A stretch of DNA of 64,000 nucleotides from Ampelomyces quisqualis. Lineage: Eukaryota; Ascomycota; Dothideomycetes; Pleosporales; Phaeosphaeriaceae. The notes below the pieces were generated by a model, which searched no databases, had not been told where the DNA came from, and saw only the letters and a program-made list of their open reading frames with translations. The stretch spans positions 1,488,001-1,552,000 of the forward strand of contig JAGTXZ010000020.1 of the NCBI GenBank assembly GCA_018398575.1, given 5' to 3'. Below are positions 24,690-36,370 of the stretch, piece by piece (positions within the stretch are counted from its first letter, which is position 1; each line of letters starts with the position of its first letter). The position numbers were made by a program, and so were the translations under genes.

Positions 24690-27600
24690 ATGCAAGCTCA
24701 AGGCGAATTTCACGCAATGGCTGCTCTGTCAATTGAAGACAGAACGCGATTATCACGATTTGGTCGTGGACCAGCTATACCGGTACCACATTCCTTGATA
24801 CACGAGGCCATCGAGGCGATTGCGCTGGTGAATTCTAGTATAATTGCTGCGAAACACAATGGCAAAACACTCACATATCAGCAACTGGACACAGCTGCAA
24901 ACCAACTAGCTCACTACCTCGTCCAGTCAGGACTCAGACCCCAGGAGCGAGTATGCCTCGTAGTACATCGGTCGTTCGAGATGCTTGTAGGACTACTGGC
25001 CATACTGAAAGTCGGCTGTCAATACGCTCCAATTGACGGCGGAATTACTTCAGAGCAAGCTTTGGAGCACATATTTTCCGACTCTGACGCTCGTTTCATC
25101 CTATGTCTCCCCAAATTCTGGGACAAGATCAGGCACTTTACTCGGAAAGACGCAATTATCCTGGCACTGACTATGGATACAGCGGCTTTCTACCCAACTA
25201 GTAAGCCTTTGGTACACGTTTTGCCGCACTATGGTGCATATGCCATATATACTTCTGGTACGTAACTAAGCTATGTGATTGGTCGCATGCTAAGGACATT
25301 ATAGGAAGCACTGGACGACCGAAGGGCGTCGATGTGTCGCACAGCAATGTTACAAATGCTCTTCTGCTTGAGCCTGCTCGGCTCGGTATCGCGGTCGGTT
25401 CCAAGGTAGCGCAAGTGCTCAACGTCGCATTTGATATGGGTACGCAGCCTTCACTCGACGATTTGACTTGAAGCTAACTGGAGAGGCAGGCGCCTGGGAA
25501 ATCTTGGGATGTCTCATGAATGGTGGGACACTACACATGCGTGGCTCCGATTGGAAAGCCACCCTCAGTGAGGTAACGTTCTAAGGATCTGCTATATGCC
25601 CGGGACCTAAATTAATTACTGTAGATCGACACCTTGGTGTCCACACCATCTATACTCGCAAAGTACGAGCCAAGTGCATTTCCCAACATCAAATCCATCG
25701 CCGTTGGCGGTGAACATTGCTCTCAAACGCAAGCCTTGGTCGCTCGGGAGGGATGATCACGTGCACTGACTCTTCATCAGGCTTGCCGACGCGTGGGCTG
25801 CGCACGCGTGTTTCTACAACATTTGTGGTCCAACCGAGGTCACCATATTGAACACAGCTCATCGCCATACCCCCAGACAGCCTTTGTCTATCGGCAAGCC
25901 GATACCGAATACAACATGTTATATTCTCGATGACGCAGAGCAGCCCGTGGCTGTGGGTGAGGAGGGCACGATGTGGGTTGGCGGGGCGGGCGTGTCTCGC
26001 GGCTACATACACCTACCAGAACTGAACCTCGCACGTTTCAAGCGGGACAAATTCACCGATAATGGGTGTGCATGCATTCCGCGGGATTTTTGGTGTGTAG
26101 TTAATGACGTGATGCAGGTCATGCATGTTCAATACTGGCGACCTGGCCCGTTGGACTGGGGATGGTTCTGTGCAAATGCTTGGTCGCAAAGACGATCAAG
26201 TCAAAGTCAAGGTTCGATCTCTCATTGCATTTGGCACAAGCATGGCTGAATTTTATAGGGGTTTCGTGTCGAGCTTGACGGGGTTACTGCGGCCACCGAG
26301 GTGAGTGCTACTGTATACCATAAAGGTGAAAGTGAATATGAAGGTGAAAAGTCTTACCTTTGTTCAGAGCTATCCCAGTGTCACAAGCGCGTCCTCTATG
26401 CTTGTCGAGGATGTCCTCTACGGCTTCTACACAAGTTCGATACTGATCGATGAAAAGGCTCTTGATGCTTATGTGAGGAAACAACTGCCTTACTATTCTG
26501 TACCAGCAGAGTGGAGAAGGGTTCAATCCTTTCCGCTTACAGCCAACGGCAAGGTCGACAAGAAAAAATTGAGGGCAGTGGCTTTGTGTCACAACCGGGC
26601 GGATTCTGGTGTGGAGCAGACGTCGCCAGCTACCAACGAGCACCCGATTAAAACTAAACAAATGACCCGCCAGGCAACAGAACAAATGCCGGCTCAATCG
26701 AAGGAGATAGAAAAAGGCTTCATTCCCCTTGAAAATAGATTTGCCCACTTGACAAGCAGCTCCGAGAAGAATAGTACGATCAAAGTGCCAAATACACTGC
26801 CGCCGAAGACAGGCTACCACGGCCTACGATGGCTTCGACACCGAGCTTTCATCTTGTATCGGCGCTTCTTCTCCGTCATCCTTCTTGTCAATGTGGTTGT
26901 CGCTGGCTTGCTACTGTACCGTAAGATCGAGAAGGACATGAATGTTCTTCCAGATCTATCTACGGCCACTGCTGCCAATTTGTGCATGGCTGTGATCATC
27001 CGTTCAGAGCCTGTGGTCAATCTGCTTTTTACAGTCATATGTTCTGTTCCAGTAAGTACTGTTCTTTTCAATTTACAGTATGATGTGCTAATATGCTACC
27101 GACCTCGTTTCCTCTATGTATACGCCGCCACTGTGCACGAGTCTTCCACATCGGCGGTATTCACAGTGGATGCGCTCTTGCCGCTATTGCATGGTATGCT
27201 ATATCGGTCATAGCCAGTAGCATGGAGCTCTCAAGGCCTTTGTACCTTCGGCATGTGTCGCTGGCTCCGACCATACTCTCTTATCTCGTCCTAGCCATCT
27301 TCTTGGCCATTGGCGTGACCTCGCATCCGGAGTTCCGCGCCAAATATCACAACGTATGGGAAATGACGCATCGATTTGGTGGATGGACATGTCTCGTTCT
27401 CCTCTGGACGCAGACTTTGATCGCGACGAAGGACACCAGCCAGGAAGTTGTTGTTGCTCAAGCTTACTTGCGCTCGCCATCGATTTGGCTGCTTGCTGTC
27501 GCTACAGCTGCCATCATCTTTCCATGGCTCTACCTCCGCAAAGTGGCGGTGCGATCTGAAGTTCTGTCGCAGCACGCTGTCCGACTATGGTTCGAATACA

Positions 27601-28217
27601 CCACCCCAGTCGTTGGTACGGCCGTGCGTCTCGCAGAGAGGCCTTTGGTGGACTGGTAGGAGAACTATATACGCACGGACCTTTTCATGGCAAAATTGCT
27701 AACTGCTTTCCAAAGGCACGGCTTCGCAACAATCCCCAACGGCAACGGCAAAGGCTTCTCCCTCATCGTCAGTCGAGCAGGCGACTTCACCGGCCGCACC
27801 ATCGAGCGTGCCCCAACACACATCTACGTCCGCGGAATTCCAGCATGTGGCGTCCTTCGCATCGTGACACTCTTCAAATCCGTCGTTCTCGTCGCTACTG
27901 GTTCCGGTATCGGCCCTTGCCTCGCAGTCGTTCTCGCCAAAAAGGTTCCATGTCGCATTGTATGGACCGCACCGAACCCCGAGAAAACCTTTGGGCAGGA
28001 AATCGTTGATAGCGTCAGAAGTACGGATCCGCAAGCAGTTGTATGGAACACTAGGACGCAGGGTAAGCCAAATGTCTCGCTGCTGGCACATACGTTGTGG
28101 AAGGAGAGTGGCGCCGAGGCAGTGTGCGTGATTAGCAATAAGAAGTTCACGACGAAGATCGTGTATGACATGGAGACGAGGGGGATTCCGGCATATGGGG
28201 CGATTTTTGATTCATAG
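24690..28217 (+). CDS. NRPS-type adenylation domain fused to membrane flavoreductase (TmpB/NPS10-like), possibly damaged
   Basis: Exons by hand: 24690-25257, 25305-25439, 25490-25572, 25625-25728, 25781-26065, 26118-26211, 26259-26300, 26368-27051, 27102-27655, 27716-28217; 1,016 codons. Adenylation motifs are SGSTGRPKG (~189-197), FDMGAWE, YNICGPTE (309-316), NTGDLARW (397-404), GRKDDQVKVKGFRVEL (414-429) and NGKVDKKKL with catalytic Lys ~499. No thiolation LGG-S motif is seen in the linker (515-585). Six hydrophobic segments follow (~604-810), with HIGGIHSG and YHNVWEMTH histidines, then WHGFATI (FAD-type, ~850) and VATGSGIGP (nucleotide-binding, ~909). The layout matches what I recall of Aspergillus TmpB, implicated in conidiation signalling; substrate unknown. 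The ATG at 24,690 was chosen because the frame upstream opens only with GTG; 24,717 is an alternative, and an upstream exon is possible. The acceptor of the eighth intron is CG, so some or all transcripts may truncate at 27,211-27,213. Confidence 0.8.
25729..25780 (+). other. GC-AG intron in the adenylation domain
   Basis: The frame on both sides is restored only if GCAAGC (25,729) is the donor and CAG (25,780) the acceptor. This joins ...GGEHCSQ to TLADAWAAH... in the exact spacing of adenylation domains. The length of 52 nt and a CTGAC branch-like site (25,766-25,770) fit the neighbouring introns. No GT donor in this stretch gives the correct frame. Confidence 0.75.
27052..27101 (+). other. 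Intron lacking an AG acceptor (probable splice-site lesion)
   Basis: The donor is GTAAGT (27,052), a TGCTAAT branch-like site lies at ~27,086-27,092, and the required reading-frame junction (CSVP | TSFPL) falls after 27,101. That gives a 50-nt intron, typical for this gene. The last two bases are CG, not AG. The TTACAG at 27,073-27,078 would make a 27-nt intron and the wrong frame, and the AG at 27,140-27,141 also gives the wrong frame. Both lead to the stop at 27,211-27,213. Confidence 0.65.
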
Positions 28218-28600
28218 ACGGGCGCGGGAGAATCGAGTAACGAATGTTAGTTCCGGGCCGGGGGGAGTTCATATTTGTGTCATATCATGGGTATGGCGAA
28301 GTCGACGGAAAAGTTCTCGACAGCGAAAGTAGTGTTTTCCAAGTCAGTAGATTCACATTCATTTCGTGCTTTCTTACCTTGAAACAAACGATCACTTGGT
28401 GCTCGTAAGCTAAGGTATGCACAGAGGATTCTATTGAAAGAGAAACGAATTATCTGTTTCTACGCAATGCGTGCTCCTTCGTCCGCCATGTCTAGAACTA
28501 ATGTCCGTTGAACGCGGGAGACGTTACGCCGCACCCCTATAAGAAGTATCGCGCACCCCCATAAGCCCCTGTTGTAAAGCCCTTTAAAGCCACCCACACA
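28218..28600. other. 3' flank of the gene, end of the balanced-composition island
   Basis: Non-RIPed sequence with no gene supported; it presumably includes the 3' UTR. A near-duplicate of GCACCCCTATAAG-type words occurs at ~28,530-28,565. Composition changes abruptly at about 28,600, just after an A9 run. Confidence 0.45.
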
Positions 28601-29261
28601 CTAAAAAAAAACTGTGTCTAGGATACAGAGTAGGTATTTTAATTACGCAGATTTTATATATATATATAAAAAGAATAAAAATTATTATATAAGTGCTTGT
28701 TTGTGCTGTTAAAGTAGAGGATTTTAAAAAGTTTAGATTTTAGACTTTTAGGTCTAACCTAATATAACTGTAGTACTAAATTTACTTAAGATAGTTAGCT
28801 AATTTAGCCTTAGTAGTGTCTTAAAGAGATATATAATACTTCTTATAGAAGTATAGTATAACCTCTCTTCTAATTAGGCTATAGTACTTATATAGGTACT
28901 ATACTATTACGCGCTATAGTAATAAAGGTGCTAGATAATAATTAAAAAGTTTTTGTGTATTATACTATAACTAGATAGATATTATTTAGTACTAAAACGT
29001 AGTATTATAGTTGCGTGTATTACTAAATTTACCTATCTTCTATTTGTTTTCTTAATAGGTAGCTTTATACTAAATTTACTATATTATTTCTAACTATTTT
29101 AATATTATTACTATTATCTTTACTCCTACCTACTATTTAGCTGCTATTACTACTACTAGATTAAGGCCTTGTTTTTTATAGTCTATTACAGGTACTATTA
29201 TTATGCGCTAGTTAGATTTTAGACATTAATCTAAATTAGTAGCCTAAGAAGAACTTATCTT

Positions 29262-29424
29262 ATAATAATAGTAATAATAGTAACGATAGTAATAATAGTA
29301 ATAATAGTAATAATAGTAATAATAGTAATAATAGTAATAATAGTAATAATAGTAATAATAGTAATAATAGTACTAATAGTACTAATAGTAATAATAGTAA
29401 TAATAGTAATAATAGTAATAATAT
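29262..29424. repeat. (TAATAATAG)n microsatellite
   Basis: About eighteen 9-bp units, interrupted by variants such as TAACGATAG and TACTAATAG. The unit contains no CpA or TpG, so it is not a RIP substrate. Confidence 0.9.
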
Positions 29425-29600
29425 AGTCGTAAATAGATAGAGATTAGGTTAGAGTAGAGTACCTTTACGTAAGACTCTTTACCTAACTTAACCTATACTT
29501 AAAAATCTTATAGTAAAAGTAGGTTAAGGTTTAGTTATAGGTAATTAATTATAGGTTAGAGTTAGGTTACATACATTTTGCGTAATTATATAAAACCTAA
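29425..29600 (-). repeat. Dispersed hairpin-type repeat, copy 3 (inverted)
   Basis: The reverse complement resembles 4,183-4,345, sharing GGTACTCTA(A/C)C, CTCTATCTATTTAC and the GGTAATTAATTATAGGT flank on the opposite strand. It has its own inverted arms (AACTTAACCTA / GTAGGTTAAGG). Confidence 0.5.
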
Positions 29601-31999
29601 GATATGTATATAGAATTTTATAAAATTAGGTTTCTAAATATATACTAAATCTATATTCTAAATTTATAGGGGTAAAACTATACTATAGAAATTAATTAGA
29701 GATAATAGTTATTACAGATCTTTATTATATAGAAGAGAAATTTAGATCTTTATATCTAATATATATAAAAGTAGACGCTTCTAGCTATATAATTATATTA
29801 TGTAAGCTTAACTTCTAATAGTACTTTAGCGCAAGTCTTATATCCTTTGCCTATATAGTAACTCTTTTTACGTAAATTACATTTATATTTATATCTATAT
29901 TTAGTTAGAATTTTATTAAAAAAAGTTTTAAGATAATAAACTGTTAAAAAAACTAACTATATAGGCCTTAGCAGCCTCTTAAAGTGCCTTAACAGCTAAT
30001 TTTTTAAAGTAAACATTACTATTACTATTTATAGAATAGTAGTAGGCTATTTTGCGTATAAGTTACTAGAATAGTAGCTTATAGATAAGAAGCTTAGTAG
30101 ACTTCTAGTATTAGTAGATTTCTTTAAGTAATATAGCTTTAAGAAGTAAGTAAATAAGTATAATAAAGAAGTATTATAACCTACTACCTAGCTTAAAGTA
30201 ATTTTTTTTTCTAGAAGCTACTTTTTTTATATTTATAACTAGGCTTTTCTTAGTAGATAATAAGGAGTAAGTAGGCTTAGCGTAGGAAATTAGATCTTAG
30301 CGTAAAATTTAGGCAAAGGCTACTAAGAATAATCTAGATCTCTATAAGGTCTTAAAGCCTACTTTATTACAATTAAAAGAGGCTAGAAGTAAAACCTCTA
30401 CTTCTAATCTATTTATAACTATGCCTGCTATAAGCGTAGCTTTAGCTTCTAATCTATTACTGTCTTTAACTACTCTAGCTAATTATCTAAACAAGAGAAA
30501 GCGTCCTACGTTACTAATTATATAAATTCTAAGAAACCTAAAGAGTATTAAGAATACTTATAGAAATTAAGCTAAGAGTAGTATTCTAGTAGATAATACA
30601 ATTAGTTATAGTCTTCTACTATACTAGCATCTAATATATATAAGATTAATAATACTTCTACTCTTCTTACCTTTTATTAAGTCTACTACTATAAAGTTAG
30701 CGCAAGAAAGAGTAATAAAAGAAAAGGTAGATTGTAATCTTAAGAAGGTAAATGTAAAGTAGATGCAATTAGTTCTACTTCTATAGATCTAGTTACTACT
30801 TCTCTTGTTACTAGGCTATTATTACTATCTAAGAATATAGTTAATTAGTTAGTTAGAGCTTCTACTGCTCTAGCTAATAAAACTATAGTTTTATTATTTA
30901 CTTCTATTAATCTGCCTACTAAGGTAGTTGCGTCTAACGCTACTAATAAAACTATTTATAAAAGTACTTAAAAATATAATATTTTAGAAAACATAAGCCT
31001 AGACGTTTTAATACTAAAGAAAACAAAGTAATTAGCTGCAACACCTTATATAACAAAGCCTAGTATATAGAAAATAGTAAGAAAAGATAAGTAATCTAAT
31101 ACTTTTCTCTAATATATTAAGAAGTTTTGCACTCTAATAAACAAAAACGCCTTTATTAGAAAGTGCTTCTATAACTATAATTTGTATAGTAATTAATACT
31201 TTAATTACAACACTTATATATACCTACTAGTATATAGATTAATCTAAATTATTCTTTATATATTAGTCTACTTTAGAGTATAGTCTAATAATAATCTTAA
31301 ATAAGGCGTAAGTACTAATTAATATATTTTATACACAGTTGCTTTAGTCTGTAATTCTAGTATATTTAATCTCTTTTAATTAATTGTGTATATCTAATAT
31401 ATATAGTATAATAAGCAGGTTAATTACTATAAGGTACTTCTTAAGATTATTAATAGTATTTTACGTAAGATTAATAGTTAAGAAAAGTAATTATCTTTAA
31501 AAAAGAAAACAAAAGTAAATAAGTATTAGCCTACTCTAAGTAATTAAAATAGTAACTTATCTACAAAGAGTATTATTATTCTAGATACTCTTACTTCTTA
31601 CACAACTACTCTAGCTTAAAAATTACCTAATTAGCCTATACCTACTATTGTTACTTAAGCTTAAGCTTAAGCTCTACTTACTCTAATTGCTTTTCTAGCT
31701 ATAATTATACCTCTAGCCCTAATTGCGCCTTTAGCTCCTTATTAATTAAGTTCTACTACGCTGCCTACTTAGTTAGTAATATTAACTAAGTCTTTTAAAG
31801 TTAATTAAGAAGAGGCACGCAAGGTATTCTAAATAATACTTAATATAAAAAAACATTTTATAATTATATATAGAGTTAGAAAAGATAAGGTAATCTATCT
31901 TCTACGTACTAGATATCTATTTAAGGTATTTTTGCCTAGAGGTAAATTTTACCTAGAGCTTTACGTGTTAGATTACTTTAGTAATTCTTAATCTCTATC

Positions 32000-32273
32000 T
32001 ATAAGAGGTTTGTATAGTAGTAAAGTTATAAGATAATAATAGTAGTACAGATATAAGTAAGTTAATTTATGTTCTATAGCTTTAGTATAGAACTACTCTT
32101 TTGTAGATATAAATAGACGCGTATTCTTATAACTAGAATACACTAGGTCTGCGCTAGCGTAGCGCTATTAAAACGCTAGGGTAGCTGTGCGCGTTCTAAG
32201 CGTATAGTAGCTAGAGTAGCGTTATAGTAGCGCAAGCGCGTTACTATATAGCTAATAGCTCTATACTATAGCA
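32000..32273 (-). repeat. Family B LTR (3' LTR of B2)
   Basis: Reverse-complement match to the B1 5' LTR (5,206-5,461). The TG end reads TGCTATAG on the minus strand at 32,273, and the other end is near TATAAGAGG at 32,000. It is slightly longer than the B1 LTR because of small indels. Confidence 0.7.
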
Positions 32274-32699
32274 TTTTTATAATTATTTCTTTTTTTCTAG
32301 AATTACTATTCTAGCAATTTGTATAACATTAGGCCTAGTTAGCGCGTACCTAATATTATTATTATAAAGCCTATTTGTTATACTAAGGCTAAAACTCTAG
32401 GTAAATCTAAGAGGTAGCTAGTAGCTATAGTTATAGTAGTAATATAGCAGAACTTTATATACCTAATTCTTTCTACTTCTTTAGTAACAATTGTATTACT
32501 ATTACTACTATACTATTACCTAGCTCTACACTATTATAACTCTATTACCTCTATATTAATTACTATAAGTACTACGCCTATACTACTCTTTACTTTTACT
32601 ATCTCTATAAGTAGTATAACGCTAGCGTTGCAACGTTACTAACCTAGCGCTTAGGCTACGCCCATTACCTGCTGTAGTAGTGTTTCTAGTATTAAGTTA

Positions 32700-33641
32700 G
32701 TAATTTTAATTTGCTTCTATTACGCTAAGAGCCTAAAGCTTACTAGCACCTATTATAACCTTATAGTTAGTAGCCTATACTATAGGCCTTGCTAAGGCAA
32801 GAAAAAGCCCTAGTCTAAGGTCCCTGCTAATTTTGTTAAGAGCTAGAATACTATATACTAGTAGTAGTAGCGTCTTACTACTAAGAAAGACTCTAACTCT
32901 ACTATAGTTACTGCGTAAGAAATAGTGCTATACTAGTAAACTAGCTTAGTAAAGCTTTTCTTAGGTATAGAGGTTAAGTATAAGAGTTATTATTAGCCTA
33001 AAGGCAATAAGATTTAGATTCTATAGGTTAAAGTAACTAACTACTTATCTACTATAGTAGAAAGTATTTTTAACTTACTATAGGCTTAAGTAAGCTATTT
33101 TTCTTATTCCTTGTAGTTACTGCGCTAGCGTTCTAATAGTGTCTAGGCTAACTTTTCTTTCTTTAGTAAGGCTAATAAGTAGTCTAATTCTAACCTTAAT
33201 TTAGAGAGATAAAAGTCTCTTACTAGGTCTAAGCCTAGGTCTAAGAATAGTAGTAGTAGTAAGAGTAAGAATAGAGATAAAACCTATCTCTAGAAGAGCT
33301 CTAGCTCTATGCCTTTTCTTAAGAAGAAGAGTAAGAGTAAGGCTAGGGCTAAGGCTAAGGCTAAGGCTAAAGCTAAACCTAAGCCTAAGCCTAAAAAGCG
33401 CCTAGCTTTAGTTAGGCCTACTAAGAAGCTAGCAGCTAAGTATATTAAGGGCTTAGGTATACTAGGCTGCCTAGCGTGCTCTAGAGTAGTAATAGTAAGG
33501 CGTAAGGCTTTTCTAGAGTTAGGTAATACTATTACCTAGCTTTAGCAGAAAGAGGTAAAGACTAGAAAGCTTAGTAATAATTTACTAGGCTCTCTAAGCT
33601 TCTATAAGGCTAATAAGAATAATAATAAGTTTCTAGGCTAA
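32700..33641 (+). pseudogene. Antisense Lys-rich accessory frame of B2
   Basis: A plus-strand frame between the family B pol end and the 3' LTR. It is readable for roughly 300 codons with TAG/TAA as Gln, and uninterrupted from ATG 33,309 to the TAG at 33,537-33,539 (76 codons). It contains Ser-rich and Lys/Ala/Pro-rich low-complexity runs (KAKAKAKAKAKPKPKPKK) and a CLAC motif near the end. The position matches the antisense frames of families A and D, but I cannot align the sequences. The Lys/Ala repeat consists of AAG/GCT-type codons that RIP does not affect, which explains its survival. Confidence 0.45.
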
Positions 33642-35780
33642 GCTAGTAGTTATACTTTACTGCGCTATTAGAGCGCAAGTAGTACACTAGTAAGGCGCCT
33701 TTATTTTTTATATATTTTTCTTTTTTCTTTTTGTTTTTTTTCTTTTCTGTTTTTTTCTGTATATTAATTGTGTAAGTAATTAATCTCTTCTCTAGTTATA
33801 CTTCTCTATAAGTAATATATCTATATCTTTTTAATTAACCTATTTATTATATTCTAATAGCTAGCCTTTCTATTTTACTAGGTAATTTACTAAATACCTG
33901 TTACGTCTCTTTGCTAAAATAGCTTTAACTTTATAGTATTATTATAGCTCTTTACTATTATCTAGATTAACAGGCCTAGGTAAAGTTAACTCTTTTCTCT
34001 TCTTAGCTACAAACAGCCTAAGCAAGAAGGTATAGAATACTAGGTAGATTCTTATATATAACAAGAGTAAGATTCTAAAAGCTTATAAGCTAATTTACTC
34101 TTTAACTAGAAAGAAGCCTATCTAGTGTAGTAATAGCTTTCTACTAGCGCTACACAGGCGTAGATACTTTATTTATAAGAGAATTATATCTTTTAGCTTA
34201 AACTCTTAGAGCCTATATTTCTTATTATAATATTACTTCTAATATTATAAAGTCTTATACTAGTAATTAACTAAAGCGTTCTAATTTAATTAAGTTCTTG
34301 TAACCTTTTCTTAACACTAAGAACTTTAGTAGGCGCTATTAGCTTACAGTTAAGGTATAAGTAGAACCTATAGTAGGCAAAGAATAGAGATATTTCTAAC
34401 ATAGCTTGTTTAGTATTATTGTATGTAAAGTCTACTAGTAACAAGAAGTATACCTAATTATTAGGCTAATTACTTATAAAAGCTCTTAAGTATTATTCTA
34501 GAGTTTAGTTTTGCTATTCTGTTTAGCTATCTATTTATAGATAGAAGGTAGTACTAAGCTAGCGCTTTACCTTTACTATAAAGTAGAAGTCTAACTAGAA
34601 TTATAACGTAAAGATACTTCTTTAATCTAATATAATACCTTTAGGTAATCTAAAGAATTATACAACATGTTTTAAGAACAGATCTACTAACTATAAGGTA
34701 GTAACTGTTTTTTGTATAGAGATATACTTAGCTATTTTAGTATACCTGTTAACTATAACAAGTATTACGTTATATATAACGCTATAGCGCTTAGCAAGTA
34801 GTAGGCTTATAACAAATTTTATTATAATTTCTTACTATAGTCTCTAAGGTTAGAGAAGCGCATTTAATACACTAGTAGGGCGCTACTTAAGTAACTTTGT
34901 GCCTTAGTACACTAAGTAAGAGTTAATATACTTCTTTAGCTCTTTCTTAAGCCTAGGCTAGTAGTAGTATTAGGCTATAAGCTTAAGCGTTTTAGCCTAC
35001 TTAAAATAGCTAGTAAGTAGATTATTATAATATAGCTTAAGAAGCTTAGCTTTAAGAGCTAGCTCTAGTAGAATATATAATTAGTCCTTAAACTAGAAGC
35101 TACCTATAGTATTAAGCTTCTAATACCTTAGGTATTTGCTAGCACCTTAATAGGCAGGCGCTAGGAATTTAACGTCCCTGCGCAATATAACTACTTCTAG
35201 GTTATTCTATTATACTTATATATAGACTTTAAAAAAGGACTTAGAAAGTTTCTTATAAGCTAACTTCTCTAAGGCTATAGCTCTTACTTATAACTATATA
35301 ACTCTTTAGGCTATTACTAGTCTACTCTTAGAGATCTTCTAATTAGAGCTATAGCTTCTAGCTATTACCTTAACGCTGTGCGCTAGGCTTAGTAACTATA
35401 TAACTCTTTAGGTTATTATAAGTCTACTTCTAGAAATCTCTTAATTAGAGCTATAGCTCTTAGCTATTACCTTAGCGTTGTACGCTAGGCTTATAGAAAC
35501 ATCTTTATTAAGATATAGAGTACCTGCTTACTATTAAGCTATTATCTAGCTTTCTACTAATAATAGCTTTTTACTAGGTAGCTTAGCTTAGGTTTCTACT
35601 AGCTGCAATTTCTTTTGCAGTGCTAGTAACATATCTAATAGTTAAATATTTAGTGTATTACTATTGTTTATAGGTTACCTTAAAGGCCTATCTATAGAAT
35701 TTATCTTTTTAGACTAATACTTAATCTTAAAGTTACAAGCAGCTAGCTTTATTGCCTAGCTAGCCTATCTCTTAGATAGG

Positions 35781-36250
35781 TGTTAAGACTATTAGTCTAG
35801 TAGCAAACAATAAGAATGCTAGTATAGACTAGAAGTATAGCTAAGATTAGTTTTTGCAGATAGGTGCAGAGTTGCTTTAGATATAGAGAGTATTGTTACT
35901 AAGACAGTAAAGGCTAGAGCTTTCTAAAAAGAGTAATAATAGTTAAATAGCTAGTTACTAACTTAAGCATCTATAATATAAGTTAAACATAATAAGCTAT
36001 AGAAGCCTATTATCTAAGTCTATATACTTGTAGTTATCTTATTATCTTATAAAGTCTTATACAGTCTTATAGATTTTCTTTATAAGACTCTATAAGATTC
36101 TTAAGACTATAAGACTTGTAACTTGTTACGTAATAGGTTAGTGTCTTAGTAACCCTGCGTACCTAAGTTTAAAACCTACTTAATCTCTATTGCAATTAAG
36201 AGATTTATACTTAGGGTACTACTTTCTATCTAACGTATAAGATTGTAATA
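35781..36250 (-). repeat. Family A LTR (3' LTR of A3)
   Basis: Starts TGTTAAGACT and ends GATTGTAATA (original ...TAACA). About 470 bp. It sits directly against truncated family B sequence. Confidence 0.8.
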
Positions 36251-36370
36251 CTCTTTTCTTTTTCTACGCACTTATATTTATATAAGTTTCTAATAACTTT
36301 TTACGCTACGTATTACTAAAATAAACAATATGCAAAAATAAACTATAAGAGTTCTTTTAAAATAGTTTCT

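Larger units (their letters stand above)
28601..31999. other. AT-rich decayed block of unassigned origin
   Basis: RIP-type composition. It holds a (TAATAATAG)n microsatellite at 29,262-29,424 and the hairpin repeat at 29,425-29,600. From ~29,950 to 31,990 long plus-strand stretches become readable if TAG/TAA are taken as Gln, suggesting a killed transposon gene. I recognise no domain. It ends at the family B 3' LTR. Confidence 0.45.
32000..35780 (-). mobile_element. Family B Ty3/gypsy retrotransposon, copy B2 (3' half)
   Basis: On the minus strand it reads RNase H (up to ~35,780), integrase (~34,000-35,500), a chromodomain-like YLVNYLVKxKG segment (~33,850-33,950), an antisense Lys-rich frame (~32,700-33,640, plus strand) and a 3' LTR (32,000-32,273). 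It aligns with B1 at 15,500-17,030. The upstream part is cut off at 35,780 by a family A LTR. Confidence 0.8.

Noticed and set aside
26308..26820. Long minus-strand open frames inside the gene (also 26,814-27,071, 27,208-27,575, 27,699-28,171)
   Set aside because: They are shadows of the plus-strand exons, which carry the conserved motifs.
26600..26830. Thiolation (carrier) domain after the adenylation domain
   Set aside because: No LGG-(D/H)-S-like phosphopantetheine site is visible in the low-complexity linker.
27073..27078. TTACAG as the acceptor of the eighth intron
   Set aside because: The intron would be only 27 nt and the downstream conserved frame would not be reached.
29262..29424. 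CRISPR-like array
   Set aside because: A simple 9-bp microsatellite without spacers in a eukaryotic genome.
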